A stretch of 64,000 bases of DNA from Escarpia spicata. Its lineage: Eukaryota > Annelida > Polychaeta > Sabellida > Siboglinidae. Position 1 is the first letter of the stretch. Every line of letters starts with the position of its first letter. Below the pieces are notes generated by a model. The model was not told the DNA's origin. It ran no database searches and saw only the letters and a list, made by a program, of their open reading frames with translations. Shown piece after piece: positions 1-10,757 of this stretch. The position numbers and the translations under genes were made by a program. The stretch spans positions 17,258,514-17,322,513 of the forward strand of contig OZ023214.1 in NCBI GenBank assembly GCA_963995525.1. The letters run 5' to 3'.

Positions 1-87
<87 letters not shown>
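1..87. repeat. (CA)n microsatellite, cut by window edge
   Basis: Uninterrupted CA dinucleotides from the first base to about 87. The repeat probably extends further left. Confidence 0.97.
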
Positions 88-89
<2 letters not shown>

Positions 90-568
90 CCGCAAGTGCA
101 ATCGCAAGCACAGTATCTTAATTTAACCATGCTCTTCATTTCACAGCATAGTTAACATTAGCTGAAATGGAATGGAACACATTATTATATGCTTGTTACA
201 ACAAAAACATGACGTGCGAATTATTATTGATGTCAACTTATTTCATTTACGAAGTCTAAAATTAACCAAACTGTTGCCAAAACCTGACTATGTGACCGCT
301 ACCTACATGGAACATCACATATCAAGCTGGTTTGCATGAAGTGTAAAGCAAAGGATCCACGTCACATTCACCTCCATTTTCTTGTACAAAAAATATTATT
401 CTCAGGATGCCCTCACCTGCCTTTCTGTCACAATCAAATGATGTTGACCCTTAACCAATGGTGGTCGAATATAAAACAATATATTTTCTTAAACAACAAC
501 AATCAACACGTTTTGACGCGATAGACTAACCATTCGATTGGTTATTGGTGTAATGTGGTAATGTTTAG

Positions 569-640
569 GATCGGAATGGGTCAATTGAGAACGAAGAACT
601 AAATGGATTCCTGAAAGACTTAATGGAACTCGTTCAAGAG
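569..640 (+). CDS. Internal exon of a secretagogin/calbindin-like EF-hand protein
   Basis: A 24-codon phase-0 exon sits between an acceptor (gtttag, ending 568) and a strong donor (GTAAGA from 641). It reads DRNGSIENEELNGFLKDLM and ends in VQE. This is the later part of an EF-hand calcium loop (N-G-S-I-x-x-x-E) followed by its exiting helix. The first loop Asp must come from an upstream exon, which I could not find between 88 and 568. The exit helix resembles the ELKNFLKDLL helix of calbindin, calretinin and secretagogin. It splices in phase to the exon at 1338. Proteins of this family are cytosolic Ca2+ buffers or sensors, often in neurons and neuroendocrine cells. The exact orthologue cannot be set from two exons. 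Confidence 0.72.
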
Positions 641-1337
641 GTAAGATTGGTTTTCGTGTTATACCTCACATTTACATTGTAAATCACAAGAACGGAGTAA
701 CAGTGGTAGATCGCTCACTGTCAGTGGAAATGAAACTAGCATCCAATTGCTCGTTCAAACATGTGGTTACTCCGTGTTTGAAACACTCTCCTTGTACTAC
801 CTGTCAGATATCCTACACACAGTGCGGAAATTCGTTAAATTAGTTCTGCAGCTGTAGTTTGTTGTATAACTATATGTCTCCGCCGGTCTTGCTGTGGCAA
901 CCTTGACAATACCATGTTGCACAAACGTCCTTGCCTCACGTTAAAGCGCAGCTGTGGGAAATCTTAATATAATTAACCGGTCGACCATTCTCACGAACGA
1001 CTGTGTATTCAATATCGTTACTTCCATTTCCCAAACATTACTTATACCATGAGCCACGGTTGGCTGAAACGAAAACGAGCTGAACACCGTGGCAGTCGAC
1101 ATGATTGGCCGAGCTTTACTTCAGAGATTCCCAAAGCGATCTGCCAGGGGGTACTAAGACTGATGTAATCAGCAGCGCCCCCTGGCGCGCGTTTTGTTAC
1201 ATGTGTTAACTCTAAAAGTATCCGGCTAATAGCGCCACAATTCGTTATTGAACATTGTTAACTAAACGGGGCGCAATAATGGGGCGCAATAATTGTGATC
1301 CCAAAACTGTTTTTAATAAAACTCGACCTGTCCGCAG
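641..1337 (+). other. Intron of the EF-hand gene
   Basis: A 697 bp intron bounded by GTAAGA at 641 and a pyrimidine-poor tccgcag ending at 1337. No second coding signal or repeat is evident inside it. Confidence 0.65.
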
Positions 1338-1478
1338 GATTACGACACCGACGACATCGGATTTATGAAGAACGCGATTCTGGATAAATGGGATCTGAAC
1401 AAGGACGGCAAGATCAACCTGGCCGAGCTGACCATGTTGTTGCTTCAACAGAGCACCCTGACCATTGACGCCAACTAG
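1338..1478 (+). CDS. Terminal exon of a secretagogin/calbindin-like EF-hand protein
   Basis: Forty-six codons and a TAG stop, phase 0, directly after an AG acceptor. Residues 19-30 of the exon, DLNKDGKINLAE, form a textbook 12-residue EF-hand loop: Asp at 1, Asn at 3, Asp at 5, Gly at 6, Ile at 8 and Glu at 12. A helix (FMKNAILDKW) precedes it and a Leu-rich helix (LTMLLLQQ) follows. The protein then ends in TIDAN. Ending soon after a DxNKDGKI loop and a Leu-rich helix is how secretagogin ends (DVNKDGKI...ELALCLGL). Calbindin and calretinin have a degenerate last hand instead, so a secretagogin-like identity is slightly favoured. No clear AATAAA signal was found just downstream. Confidence 0.78.
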   Translation, partial: DYDTDDIGFMKNAILDKWDLNKDGKINLAELTMLLLQQSTLTIDAN

Positions 1479-2360
1479 AGACATACCACAATTACACAAT
1501 CTCCGTCTTCAGCATCTACCAGAACACCAACCCAAAAGACGTTTGTGTCAAAGAGCAAATGTGCAGCCAAACAAGTCAACAGGGGTCGCCACTTAACACA
1601 TACGTTCAATTGTATGAATCCAAAACGAGGCCGACTGCCATCTTGTATGATGTGTATTTTGGTTTCTTTATATTGCAAAGGAACTGAAAGCTTGTGAACA
1701 TACTTAACTATGCTTGACAAATAGTTTGCACCTGTCTCTGTGTAGTCGTGAGTTCATACTCCGACGTGTCCGATTGATTCATTTATCTAAATGGTTTCCT
1801 CATGGCACTGGCGTCACGTACAAAATGGCGTAAGCGATGACATGGGGAACTATTGTTCACGTCTTCGGTTTTGTGTTTATTATTCTTTTCAAACATCTTC
1901 AATCACAAGTGAATTTATTTCCAGCGACAATTGTCCTTTACGATTATGATGGTGATATGAGTTGAGATAAATTTGTATTTGTAAAAGGGCCAACTTCTTG
2001 GAATCACGTTTTCGATTGAACGTTTGTGTTAAGTGCTCAGAACCTAGATATGTAGCATTATGCGAAAACGACTTGAAGTAGCTGGAGTAGCTGTTTTGCT
2101 TAACGTCCAAAGACATTTATTTTCCTATTACAGTGAATACAGGTGCTGATTTGGGGCGCATGCGGGCAGTCTATTTTTATGACGACGGAACCTGGCAAAT
2201 ACGAAGTTGCCTATATTGCAAACAGGTCGGTGCCATTCGAGAGATAGAAGGGTAATTCACATCGGTTTTTGTAGTGACGTAGTTCGATCTTTTGAGAACG
2301 CCTCTTTCTTTAATAACAATCCAGCAATGAGGCCAATGCAGAAAACAAACTACTACCGTC
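1479..2360. other. Probable 3' UTR and intergenic DNA
   Basis: Follows the EF-hand stop codon. No coding exon, repeat family or RNA gene was recognised. Short open frames on the minus strand have no recognisable motif. Confidence 0.4.
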
Positions 2361-3240
2361 TACCACTATCGTGACCATGCACCTTCACCCCTGATATCAT
2401 TGCTACTAGCACCACTATCACCACCGTCACTACTGCTACCATTAATCACCACCACTGCCACCACCACTACCCTCACCACCACCACTATCACTACCACAAC
2501 CACAACATCCACAAAAACTACCACAACGATCACCACCGCCACCACCACAACCATCGCAACCACAACAACCACAACAACCACAACAACCACCACAACCACC
2601 ACAACCACCACAATCATCGTCATCACCATCACCATTACCATCACCACAACTACCACAACCATCGTCATCACCACCACCACAACCACCACAACCACCACAA
2701 CCACAACAACCACAACAACCACCACAACCACCACAACCACCACAATCATCGTCATCACCATCACCATTACCATCACCACAACTACCACAACCATCGTCAT
2801 CACCACCACCACAACCACCACAACCACCACAACCACCACAACCATCGTCATCACCATCACCACAACCACCACAACCATCGTCATCACCATCACCACAACC
2901 ACCACAACCATCGTCATCACCATCACCGTCATCACCATCAAAATCACCACAACCACTACAACACAACCACCGCAACCACCGCAACCACCGCAACCACCAC
3001 AACCATTGTCATCGCCATCACCATCACCACAACCACCACAACCACCACAACCACCACAACCACCACAACCACCACAACCACCACAACCACCACAACCACC
3101 ACAACCACCACAACTACCACAACCACCACAACCATCGTCATCACCATCACCATCACTAGAACCACCACGACCACCACGACCATCGTAATCACCATGACCA
3201 CAACCACCACTACCACCACAACCACAACCACAATTAAATC
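2361..3240. repeat. CAN-trinucleotide satellite tract (CAC/ACC/ATC)
   Basis: About 880 bp of interrupted CAC, CAA, CAT and CAG-type triplets. It includes an almost identical duplicated block: CACAATCATCGTCATCACC recurs near 2608 and near 2740. The triplet composition leaves several frames open (poly-Thr on +, poly-Val on -). These are composition artefacts, not genes. Confidence 0.95.
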
Positions 3241-3836
3241 ACCACGACTACTGTTACTATATTTTTAGAATTATTCTTGCTGTTGTTGTATGTAATGTTA
3301 TCGCAATATATGCGTGCCTTGTTGGCCATTTGTTGCAGACGTAGAACTCCGCCGCCTATCTGTCGTGTGTTGAGGCTCACAAAAGCGCCCAGACCTTTTT
3401 CTGTAACCGTTATTTGTGAAATTTCAAATAAATCCAAGATGCCAAGAAGTACAGATGCACATACACTAGCTCAGTGGAGTCATGTTATTGTTTTGTGTCG
3501 TTCACTACAATATTTAACGCTATGTTTAACACTATGTTTTTACCAGTGTCGTGTTGGCATTCCTCTACATGTATTTGACGTGTGTTTCAAGTATTAAACA
3601 CATACAAAACTTTACGTTTGTCTTATGACTTACTAGTGCTTCTTTGCATACTAATGCCTGAAATGTAATTAAGTAAATTATTATTACATTGATAACATAT
3701 ATTAATGGGATCGACTACAAGGGAAATTAAGGACACTGTTCTTGAAGGTATAATGTTGCTGTAACAAAGCGAATACCATGCAGCGTCCATGGCAATGAGG
3801 CTCAGTACAGACAAAGTAGTAGACATATCTTCCCTT
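3241..3836. other. Unassigned intergenic DNA
   Basis: I recognise no exon, transposon or tandem repeat here. Confidence 0.4.
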
Positions 3837-3968
3837 CACACATACGCACGCACGCACGCACGCACGCACGTACGCAAGTACACACACGGGCACACACGCA
3901 CACACACACACGCACGCACACACGCACACACACACACGCACACACACACGCACACATGCACACATCGT
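3837..3968. repeat. Compound (CGCA)n/(CA)n microsatellite
   Basis: A run of ACGC tetramers grades into CACACG and CA repeats. Confidence 0.93.
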
Positions 3969-4289
3969 ACGCATACAAAACGAGGCCGGTTGCATTTATT
4001 GTTAATCTTTGTGCATACATACGAAGTGATCTTATCACCCTTGTTTACATTTGATATGCACATTTTGCACATCTTTATTTCGTTTTGTAAACTCCTGGTG
4101 TCTGTCAAGAAACCTCTCCGTTCGTTTCTTGTTTGAAACGATGTTACGTACTCACGTGCGCAGTTGGAATGCCGAAACAAGACGTAAACAACATTGCCCA
4201 GCTTTACTTACTTTAGCCCTGTCCTCAAAGTACGATATGGGGCCGAACTGACACTTCTCAAACGCACTGAATGTGTTGTTACTTTCTTG

Positions 4290-4515
4290 GTGGAAAGGGT
4301 AGAGAGGCAGGTGGTGGAGGAGAGGGGTGACATACATATGGAGGTGGATAGGGTCGAGAGACAGGTGTTGGAGGAGAGGGGAGACACAAGTGGTAGTGGA
4401 AAGGATCGAGAGACAGGTGGTGGAGGAGAGGGGAGATACAAGTGGTGGTGGAAAGGGTCGAGAGACATGTGGTGAGGGAGAGGGACGACAGAGAGGTGGT
4501 TCAAGAGAAGGATGA
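4290..4515. repeat. ~52 bp purine-rich minisatellite, about four copies
   Basis: Four diverged units begin with variants of GGGTCGAGAGACAGGTGGTG (near 4299, 4352, 4404 and 4455). Each continues with GAGGAGAGGGGAGACA-like sequence. Open frames across it simply follow the repeat. Confidence 0.85.
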
Positions 4516-5732
4516 GAGAGCGGTGGTGCTTTTGGAACTTTAAGTTCAAGTTTCATTAATTGTTCTTAAAATTACCTTTCGACAAATTACAAAAGTGGTC
4601 GGTTAGACTTTAAATAAATAACGTTATGAAAACATTGTATTCATGTTATATTGTTCAGTATATTAATAAAATGATAAGAATGGTTGAGAAACACATGTAT
4701 GGAACACTCACAGGAATGGTTTTACATTTACACTCGGGTATCTACGTAGACAAAGTTTAAGTAAAAAGTGGTCAAATAATAAAAAAATACTATATTCTAC
4801 TGAAACGTACATAGGCATGGAACCGTACGTCTCCGACACTTTCTTAGCCCACACCTCAATATTTTTGCAAAGTATATGAAGTAACATCAACGCTTGGTAT
4901 CTGTAACCTTTGTACAACCAATTTAAATACTTACATCACGACCTTTTAACAGTTAATAGACAATACACTTTATAAGAGGAGGTACATGAAACCGTACGTC
5001 TCCGGCGTTTTCTTAATTATAATAATAAGAATAGGACAGAATCACCTACATATCACTAACATAATCAATTTAGATTGTCGGATATATACCAAAACGTTCT
5101 TAAAACAAGTTAGAGTTGTCCAATGGTCTTGCCAGTAATTTATTCCATTGTACTGAAAAGTATATTATATGAAACCGTACACCTACAAATTCTAAACTGT
5201 CTACAAATTTATAGTTATAAATCAGTGTCAATAAGGTATACCCTGTTGAAAAGCTCAATGTGTATACCTTGCCATGAATGTATTTTTGAGATAAAACATG
5301 CATTTCCCTTGTAGTGGTAATATGTAACAGAAAGTCATCTTTATAAAACATCAAGTCTGAGAGAGCGCAAAATACTTCAAAGCTCCCCCTTAAAATGAAA
5401 AAAAGAAGTCCGAAACATATTTCTTACTGAATTTAAAACACACATGTGTTTTACATACATTGAAAATGAAATTTTACAAGTAAATGTGAGATGAAATAGT
5501 TGTAGCAGTTTCCAAGTAGAGGGACTTGTGTGCAAACGTATGGTTTCAGAACTTAAACACTTGCTATTTCTATTAGCTGTCAAATGTTCAATTTGAGGAT
5601 TTAACTTGCCCAATCTTATTCTCCGATTACCTCAATATGTTCTTTTCGTACTACAGAAAACACAACTTGATACGCATATGTTTATTTTTGCCCCCTTATC
5701 AACACCATTTGTCAACGTTTCGTGGGAATCGA
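4516..5732. other. AT-rich unassigned DNA with a recurring GAAACCGTAC motif
   Basis: No exon recognised. A short motif, GAACCGTACGTCTCCG or a variant, recurs near 4818, 4988 and 5169. This suggests degenerate dispersed or tandem copies of an unidentified repeat. Confidence 0.4.
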
Positions 5733-5792
5733 CCATATATATATATATAAATATATATATATATGGCCAATTTCTTGGAATATATATATATA

Positions 5793-5996
5793 TATATATA
5801 AACTAATCAACAAAAGAAAGTTATATTTCTCTTAAATGGCATATATTATAATATGTTGGGATCGCACCCCAAGATATTTGGTATCGAAGGATGCAGTGAT
5901 CAAATATGGATTAAATGAATGCAACCAAGCAGCATTTACACCATTATCTGCATGACCAGGATGGGGTATGTACAGGGGGTCTGGTCCCCAAAGTGA
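5793..5996 (+). repeat. Left terminal inverted repeat of the Tc1-like element
   Basis: Pairs as an inverted repeat with 7194-7398. It begins TATATATAAACTAATCAAC and ends CTGGTCCCCAAAGTGA. The arms differ by only scattered substitutions. Confidence 0.92.
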
Positions 5997-6172
5997 CACT
6001 TTTTGCTTTTTGTACACCACGGATAAAACACTCAGAATGGACTTTGACAAAATTGTATTGCGCTCATTACATCAACAACGAGTGGGCCCACCAGCTGCAG
6101 CAATACCCGACTCACATCTACGGCGCATACTGTTGATACCAAGCGCTGTACGCTGTTTTGAGGTAACCTGTC

Positions 6173-7079
6173 CTACTCTTCCACCACGTATCTCCTCAGA
6201 TCGGCCAGTGTACTCTGAGCATGCATACGCATATGACCCGTCCTGCCCAACTGATTCCATAAGTGCTCAATAGGCTTCAAGTCAGGCGAGCATACTGGCC
6301 ATTCCATCCTTGTGGTCTGCTCCTGCTGCAGGTAGGTATCAACGATCCTGGCACGGTGTGGTCGGGCATTATCGTCCTGGAATAGCGCACCTTGACCCAT
6401 GTTCCGCATGAAGAGAACAACGACTCAATATAGCGAAATGAACTGAGGTTGCCATCGACAATAACCAGCTTGGTCTTACCCTGTGATGTTATGCCGCCAC
6501 ATACCATCACGCTGCCACCATAAAAAAGCCTTCTTTGGAAGTGTACAAGTTCTTGCATTACGTTCACCTCTCCTTCGCCACACCTTTTTTCTGGCCATAA
6601 TGTTTCTTCAAATAAAATCGCGATTTATCAGAGAGCAGTACGTTCCCCAACTGATTCATGTTCCATCGACATCTGTGACGACACCAAATCAATCGCTGAC
6701 GTTTATGTTCCGCGTTCATGTCAGGCACTATTGCTGGAAGGCGAGCCCTAAAACCTGCACGATGGAGGCGGTGGCGCATTGTCTACGTGCTGATACGTTC
6801 GCGTCGAGGCTGTCTGACCTCGTCTTGTATGGTGGTAGCAGTCACGTAACATCGCCTGGCTGCTATAGTCTCGATACGCCGGTCAGTGGCAGCAGTTGTT
6901 ACACGAGGTCTTCCAGATCTTGGCCTGTCTCGCACGGCGTCGGTGTCCTGGTACCGCCTTTGCAGTTTACTTATGATTGCTTGTGAAACTCCAAATGTGG
7001 CTGCAACCACATTTTGGCGTACACCAGCCTGCAAATGTCCAATTGCCCTACCACGCTCTAAACTAGTCAGACGTGGCAT
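6173..7079 (-). pseudogene. Tc1-like transposase pseudogene (DD34E)
   Basis: Read right to left. The start at 7079 gives MPRLTSLERGRAIGHLQAG followed by FGVSQAIISKLQRRY, the Tc1 paired-like DNA-binding domain. A GRPRVTT hinge comes next. The frame then hits an in-frame TAG (6783-6785) where Tc1 proteins have Gln, and continues in the same frame. The catalytic core has first Asp in LLSDKSRF (~6629), second Asp in QDDNARPH (~6374) and Glu in PDLKPIEHLW. The last two are separated by 34 residues, hence DD34E. At least two frameshifts separate the first and second Asp blocks (near 6570-6590 and ~6400). It ends DLRRYVVEE-stop at 6173. The protein cannot be made intact, so the copy is non-autonomous. 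Confidence 0.92.
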
Positions 7080-7193
7080 GATTGTTATCACAAAGATTAT
7101 TCCATAGCAATGTATCCCTGACCAGATGAATGTCATTATGAACCATTGTGTAAACTTGTGCACATATGTTCATGTTTCGAATGAGTAATCCCA

Positions 7194-7398
7194 TCACTTT
7201 GGGGACCAGACACCCCTGTACATACGCCATTCTGGTCGTGCAGATAATGGTGTAAATGCTGCATGGTTGCATTCATTTAATCCATATTTGATCACTGCAT
7301 CATTTGATACCAAATATCTTGGGGTGCGATCCCCACATATTATAATATATGCCATTTAAGAGAAATATAACTTTCTTTTGTTGATTAGTTTATATATA
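7194..7398 (-). repeat. Right terminal inverted repeat of the Tc1-like element
   Basis: Reverse complement of 5793-5996 with few differences. The transposase start (7079) lies just inside it. Confidence 0.92.
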
Positions 7399-7950
7399 AC
7401 TTGTGTAACAATCAGATTTCAGTTGTCACCAAATTGCACCTTTTCAGGTGTTCTGTGAAAAAGTGTCCACACCGCCTTCCACACCCACCGTCCATCGGCG
7501 TTTCCCGTCGAGCTAATCCTTTTGTTATCTGATACTAATAGCATCTGAACAAAATTAATAACAAAATGTATCCACTTTTCAAAAAACTTTTATTCACCCC
7601 TCGATCAGTTATATGTAGTGTTGTCTTATTACAAAATACACATACATAATTGCGAACTTATTAACATAATAATATACGCCTATTTATTAAACAAAGCGTG
7701 CGCCACATTAGTGTCACCACAAACGACATCACCACTGCTGCATGCACTTATATTATTAGTATAAAATGGAAGGCTAGCAAAGTTGAACGCCCCTACAGAG
7801 GCATGCCGGGTTACGCCATCTCCACAGCGTACCAATGAAACGTTACTTAGCGGCAAGCAACATTGAACGTAACCTCGTTTAACCAGGCCCCGCGTTGGTG
7901 AGCCACAATGTGTCGTTCACGAGAGTACCTGGAGGCTGAGACATCTTCGC
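7399..7950. other. Unassigned DNA right of the Tc1 element
   Basis: No coding or repeat signal recognised. Confidence 0.35.
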
Positions 7951-7954
7951 TTGG

Positions 7955-8265
7955 CGTCGTAACCGGGGGAGGATTTCGGGTGTTGAGCCCCCCAGTAATT
8001 TTGGTGGGGGCTGGAGATAGGATTATACTCCCAATATTTAGGGACGTTAGTGCATTTTGTGGTGCAGTTAAACGTTTTTTGAAGGGCCTGAAGGAGGTTT
8101 TTTGGGGAGCTTCGAGGGAGTGTAATTGGGTGTTTTGGAGAGCCTCAAGGTGGTTGTTTTCCGGGGATCCTCGGGGGTGCAATTAGATGTTTTCGGGGAG
8201 CCTCAATGTTGTTTTTTGGATGCCTCAGTGTGTACAATTGGAGGTTTTTGGTGAGCGTCAGCCCC
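7955..8265. repeat. Dispersed G-rich repeat (GGGGCTGA...AATATTTAG family), copy 1
   Basis: It shares an ordered set of short blocks with 27715-27965. These are a GGGTGTTGAGCCCCCC-type block, GGGGGCTGGAGATAGGAT, a CAATATTTAGG block and a tail of GGAGCCTCAAGG/TGCAATT units. The tail is itself internally repetitive. The repeat type is unidentified and it has no coding capacity. Confidence 0.55.
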
Positions 8266-9208
8266 ATGAATATTAACTATTTTCCCTAGATACGGTTATG
8301 TTGGATCACTGTAATCAATTAATGTGCCAAGGCATCAAGTAAAAGCAGACATGTCTAAATTGTTACGAACATTCCAACCAGCAGTTAACTCTAAGCATAT
8401 TTACACAAGTCACATAATAAAAAAAGCGGAATTGCAATAGGTAACATTACTGGTTGCGCGTTTAAATCACATAATATAGAATAAAATCACAACTATCGAA
8501 CTGAGCGTTGGCGCGATCGGGATACGGAAGAGAGTCGAGATCAGGGAGCTTGCAGACACACTCAAATAGTAAATTAATTTGTAAACTTTTATTTTAAGAT
8601 GCGTTTCAGTTTCTGTAAATATACTAGAAATGCATTTGCATTATCCAAAACACTAACGTTATTGTGTTCGTAATTAAATGTTCAATAACAAATACAATAT
8701 TCGCGATAACATGCAACTAAAAATGAGAGATTTCTTGACAAATCTTTGGGTAGCCATATGAAATAAAGATTTACAGATGTTGTGCAGTATATAAATTGTG
8801 TCTAATATACGGATACTATGATACATTTTGAACAGTTGGTTTATAAAATCATTGTAATCATCAATATTAATTATATTGTTGGTTGGGTGGCTATTTGGGG
8901 AGGGTGAGTCTCCAAATATGTTGGGTAGGGGGCGTGGTTGGAGGTGTTTAGGTGTCTCAAAGGGGATGCAGTTGGATGACATTTTGTGAGCCTTGGCCAC
9001 CCCAATAATCACCACGTTCGGTTGTATATAGTACGTATTTCATGCTTAATAAGTTAAAATAATCCATATTTACTAAATAAGCCACGATGGATAACTGTTT
9101 AAACCGGACTCGATCCTCCAAACTAATCGTGGAAAAGAAAACAAATTAGCACTTAGAAACTCTTCGACTGAAGATGTCAGTTCAGCGATAGTCGACTGAA
9201 GATGTCAG
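8266..9208. other. Unassigned AT-rich DNA with a possible G-rich repeat remnant
   Basis: No gene recognised. At 8870-9010 a G-rich segment (GGGGAGGGTGAGTCTCC, then GGGATGCAGTTGGATG) loosely resembles the repeat at 7955-8265 and may be a degraded copy. Confidence 0.3.
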
Positions 9209-9239
9209 TTCCGATGTCTTACAAAATAAGACATCGGAA
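9209..9239. other. Perfect 13 bp stem-loop
   Basis: TTCCGATGTCTTA, a 5-nt CAAAA loop, then the exact reverse complement. Just upstream, TCGACTGAAGATGTCAGTT is directly repeated (near 9167 and 9191). Function unknown. Confidence 0.6.
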
Positions 9240-9309
9240 AGCATGAGTTGGCGTTTGTTGTTAAGCAATGATTCCATATGAACGGAACCGATATGCGAAT
9301 GTAGAAATT

Positions 9310-10757
9310 AATAGGAGTGAGTTTGTTGAGTTTGTCGTAGACCTGACAACATCGCGTCTGCTAACCGACCCTAGCAACAGCATCGATGATCCGTCTTTTC
9401 AATAAAACGCCACTATCGCAGTTTTGATCAACAAGCATGCACTGCTCACCAGCCGTGTTATCACCATCCGCCCCAAGACACCCGGGTACAACAGTGAGCT
9501 GTCAGATGCGAAATGCAAACTTCGGCGAGCAGAGCGGTGGTGACGAGAGACGGGGCTAGTTGTGTATTGAGACATTTTCACAACTATATGAGACCTGTAC
9601 AAAAAACTACTTATGACGGCAACGTCTGCGTTTTACTATCAGAACATCCAAGAGACTGCTCGTGACACGAAAGCTGTGTACCGAGTCACGAATGATATCA
9701 CCGGACGCAAACAACCACCAATGCTTCCCGAATGCAACGGCTCGCATGAGAATTTGACGGGACGTTTTCTTGTATATTTCTTCGAAAAGATTACGAAGAT
9801 GCGCCGTACACTGAATCACCGTGACGCGCCACCACCGTTACTGCCATTCGACAACAATCACCACCATCTTTGTACTCTGTCAGCATTTACACCGACAAAA
9901 GTCACAGCTATCGTTCGACTCGTGAATAAATGCCCTTGAAAATCTTTCTCTCTCGACCATTGGCCGACAGCACTGTTGAAGACAAACATCGATATCATCG
10001 CACCAATTCTGGCGAGTATCATAAATCAGTCACTGGAATCTGCGACGGAACCATCTGAAATTAAACATGCGCTGGTCACGCCACTCCTTAAGAAGACTGG
10101 TCTTGATGTAAGTGACATTACGAACTACCGCCCTATATCCAATCTCAACTTTGTGTCAAAGTTGTTGGAGAGGCATGTCGCGGCGTACCTTAGGCGCTAC
10201 ATTGACGAAAATAAACTGCTTGACCCGTTCCAGAGCGCGTATTGTCCGGAACCACATCACCAAAACAGCACTCGTGCGTATTCACGGCAATATCATGCAG
10301 GCACTCGACTGTCGAAAAGGAGTAATACTCGTCCTTCTTGATCTTATTGCTGCTTTCGACACTGTGGACCATGCTATACTACTCAGGCAAATGGAATCCA
10401 CCGGCATCAGTGACTCGGCGCTGGCGTGGGTAGCATCTTACTTGTCGGACAGAACACTGGCGATAAAAATCGGCGATGCCATTTCTCGCCGGCAACTTTT
10501 GAGCTATGGTGTGCCTCAGGGATCGCTTCTTGGTCCCTTACTGTTCACAATATACTGTATGCCAACCACTGCCGTATTCGCTAAATACCGCTTGAAATAC
10601 CACATGCACACTGATGACACTCAACTCTACGTCGATTTCCCACGTGATCAGCCCCGTGACGCCTTATTGAACAATGCACCATCGACATGAAACGTTGGAT
10701 GGAGAACAACCAACTGTTACTAAATGAGGCAAAGACCGAAACAATGGTTTTCTACGC
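9310..10757 (+). pseudogene. LINE-A, 5' portion: reverse transcriptase relic (Jockey/CR1-like)
   Basis: The 5'-truncated element starts in the linker between endonuclease and RT (PGYNSELSDAKCKLRRAERWW near 9490; compare LINE-P at 63500). RT motifs follow in order, split over frames: ITNYRPISNLNFVSKLLE (~10115), VLLDLIAAFDTVDHAILL (~10330), SYGVPQGSLLGPLLF (~10503) and the catalytic block HTDDTQLYV (~10610), where the usual Ala of ADD is Thr. It breaks off after AKTETMVFYAP at ~10757, where younger LINEs have inserted. The rest of the protein resumes at 13891. Several stops and frameshifts make it non-functional. Confidence 0.88.

Larger units (their letters stand above)
5793..7398 (-). mobile_element. 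Tc1-like DNA transposon with long inverted repeats (decayed)
   Basis: A ~1.6 kb element bounded by ~204 bp terminal inverted repeats, with a Tc1-type transposase relic on the minus strand. Both ends lie in TATA sequence, consistent with the TA target of Tc1/mariner elements. The left end merges into a (TA)n tract at 5733-5800, so the exact left boundary and target duplication cannot be fixed. The long inverted repeats resemble Tc3-like or long-TIR Tc1 elements more than the short-TIR mariners. Confidence 0.9.

Noticed and set aside
2366..3231. Long poly-Val, poly-Thr and Gly/Asp-rich open frames
   Set aside because: They arise from the CAN triplet repeat, which removes stop codons in several frames on both strands. 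There is no protein-like complexity.
3277..3597. 106-codon plus-strand frame next to the CAN repeat
   Set aside because: No recognised domain and no splice or promoter signal. Consistent with chance.
7847..8186. Antiparallel open frames of ~92-111 codons
   Set aside because: They lie in the G-rich dispersed repeat and have no recognised motif.
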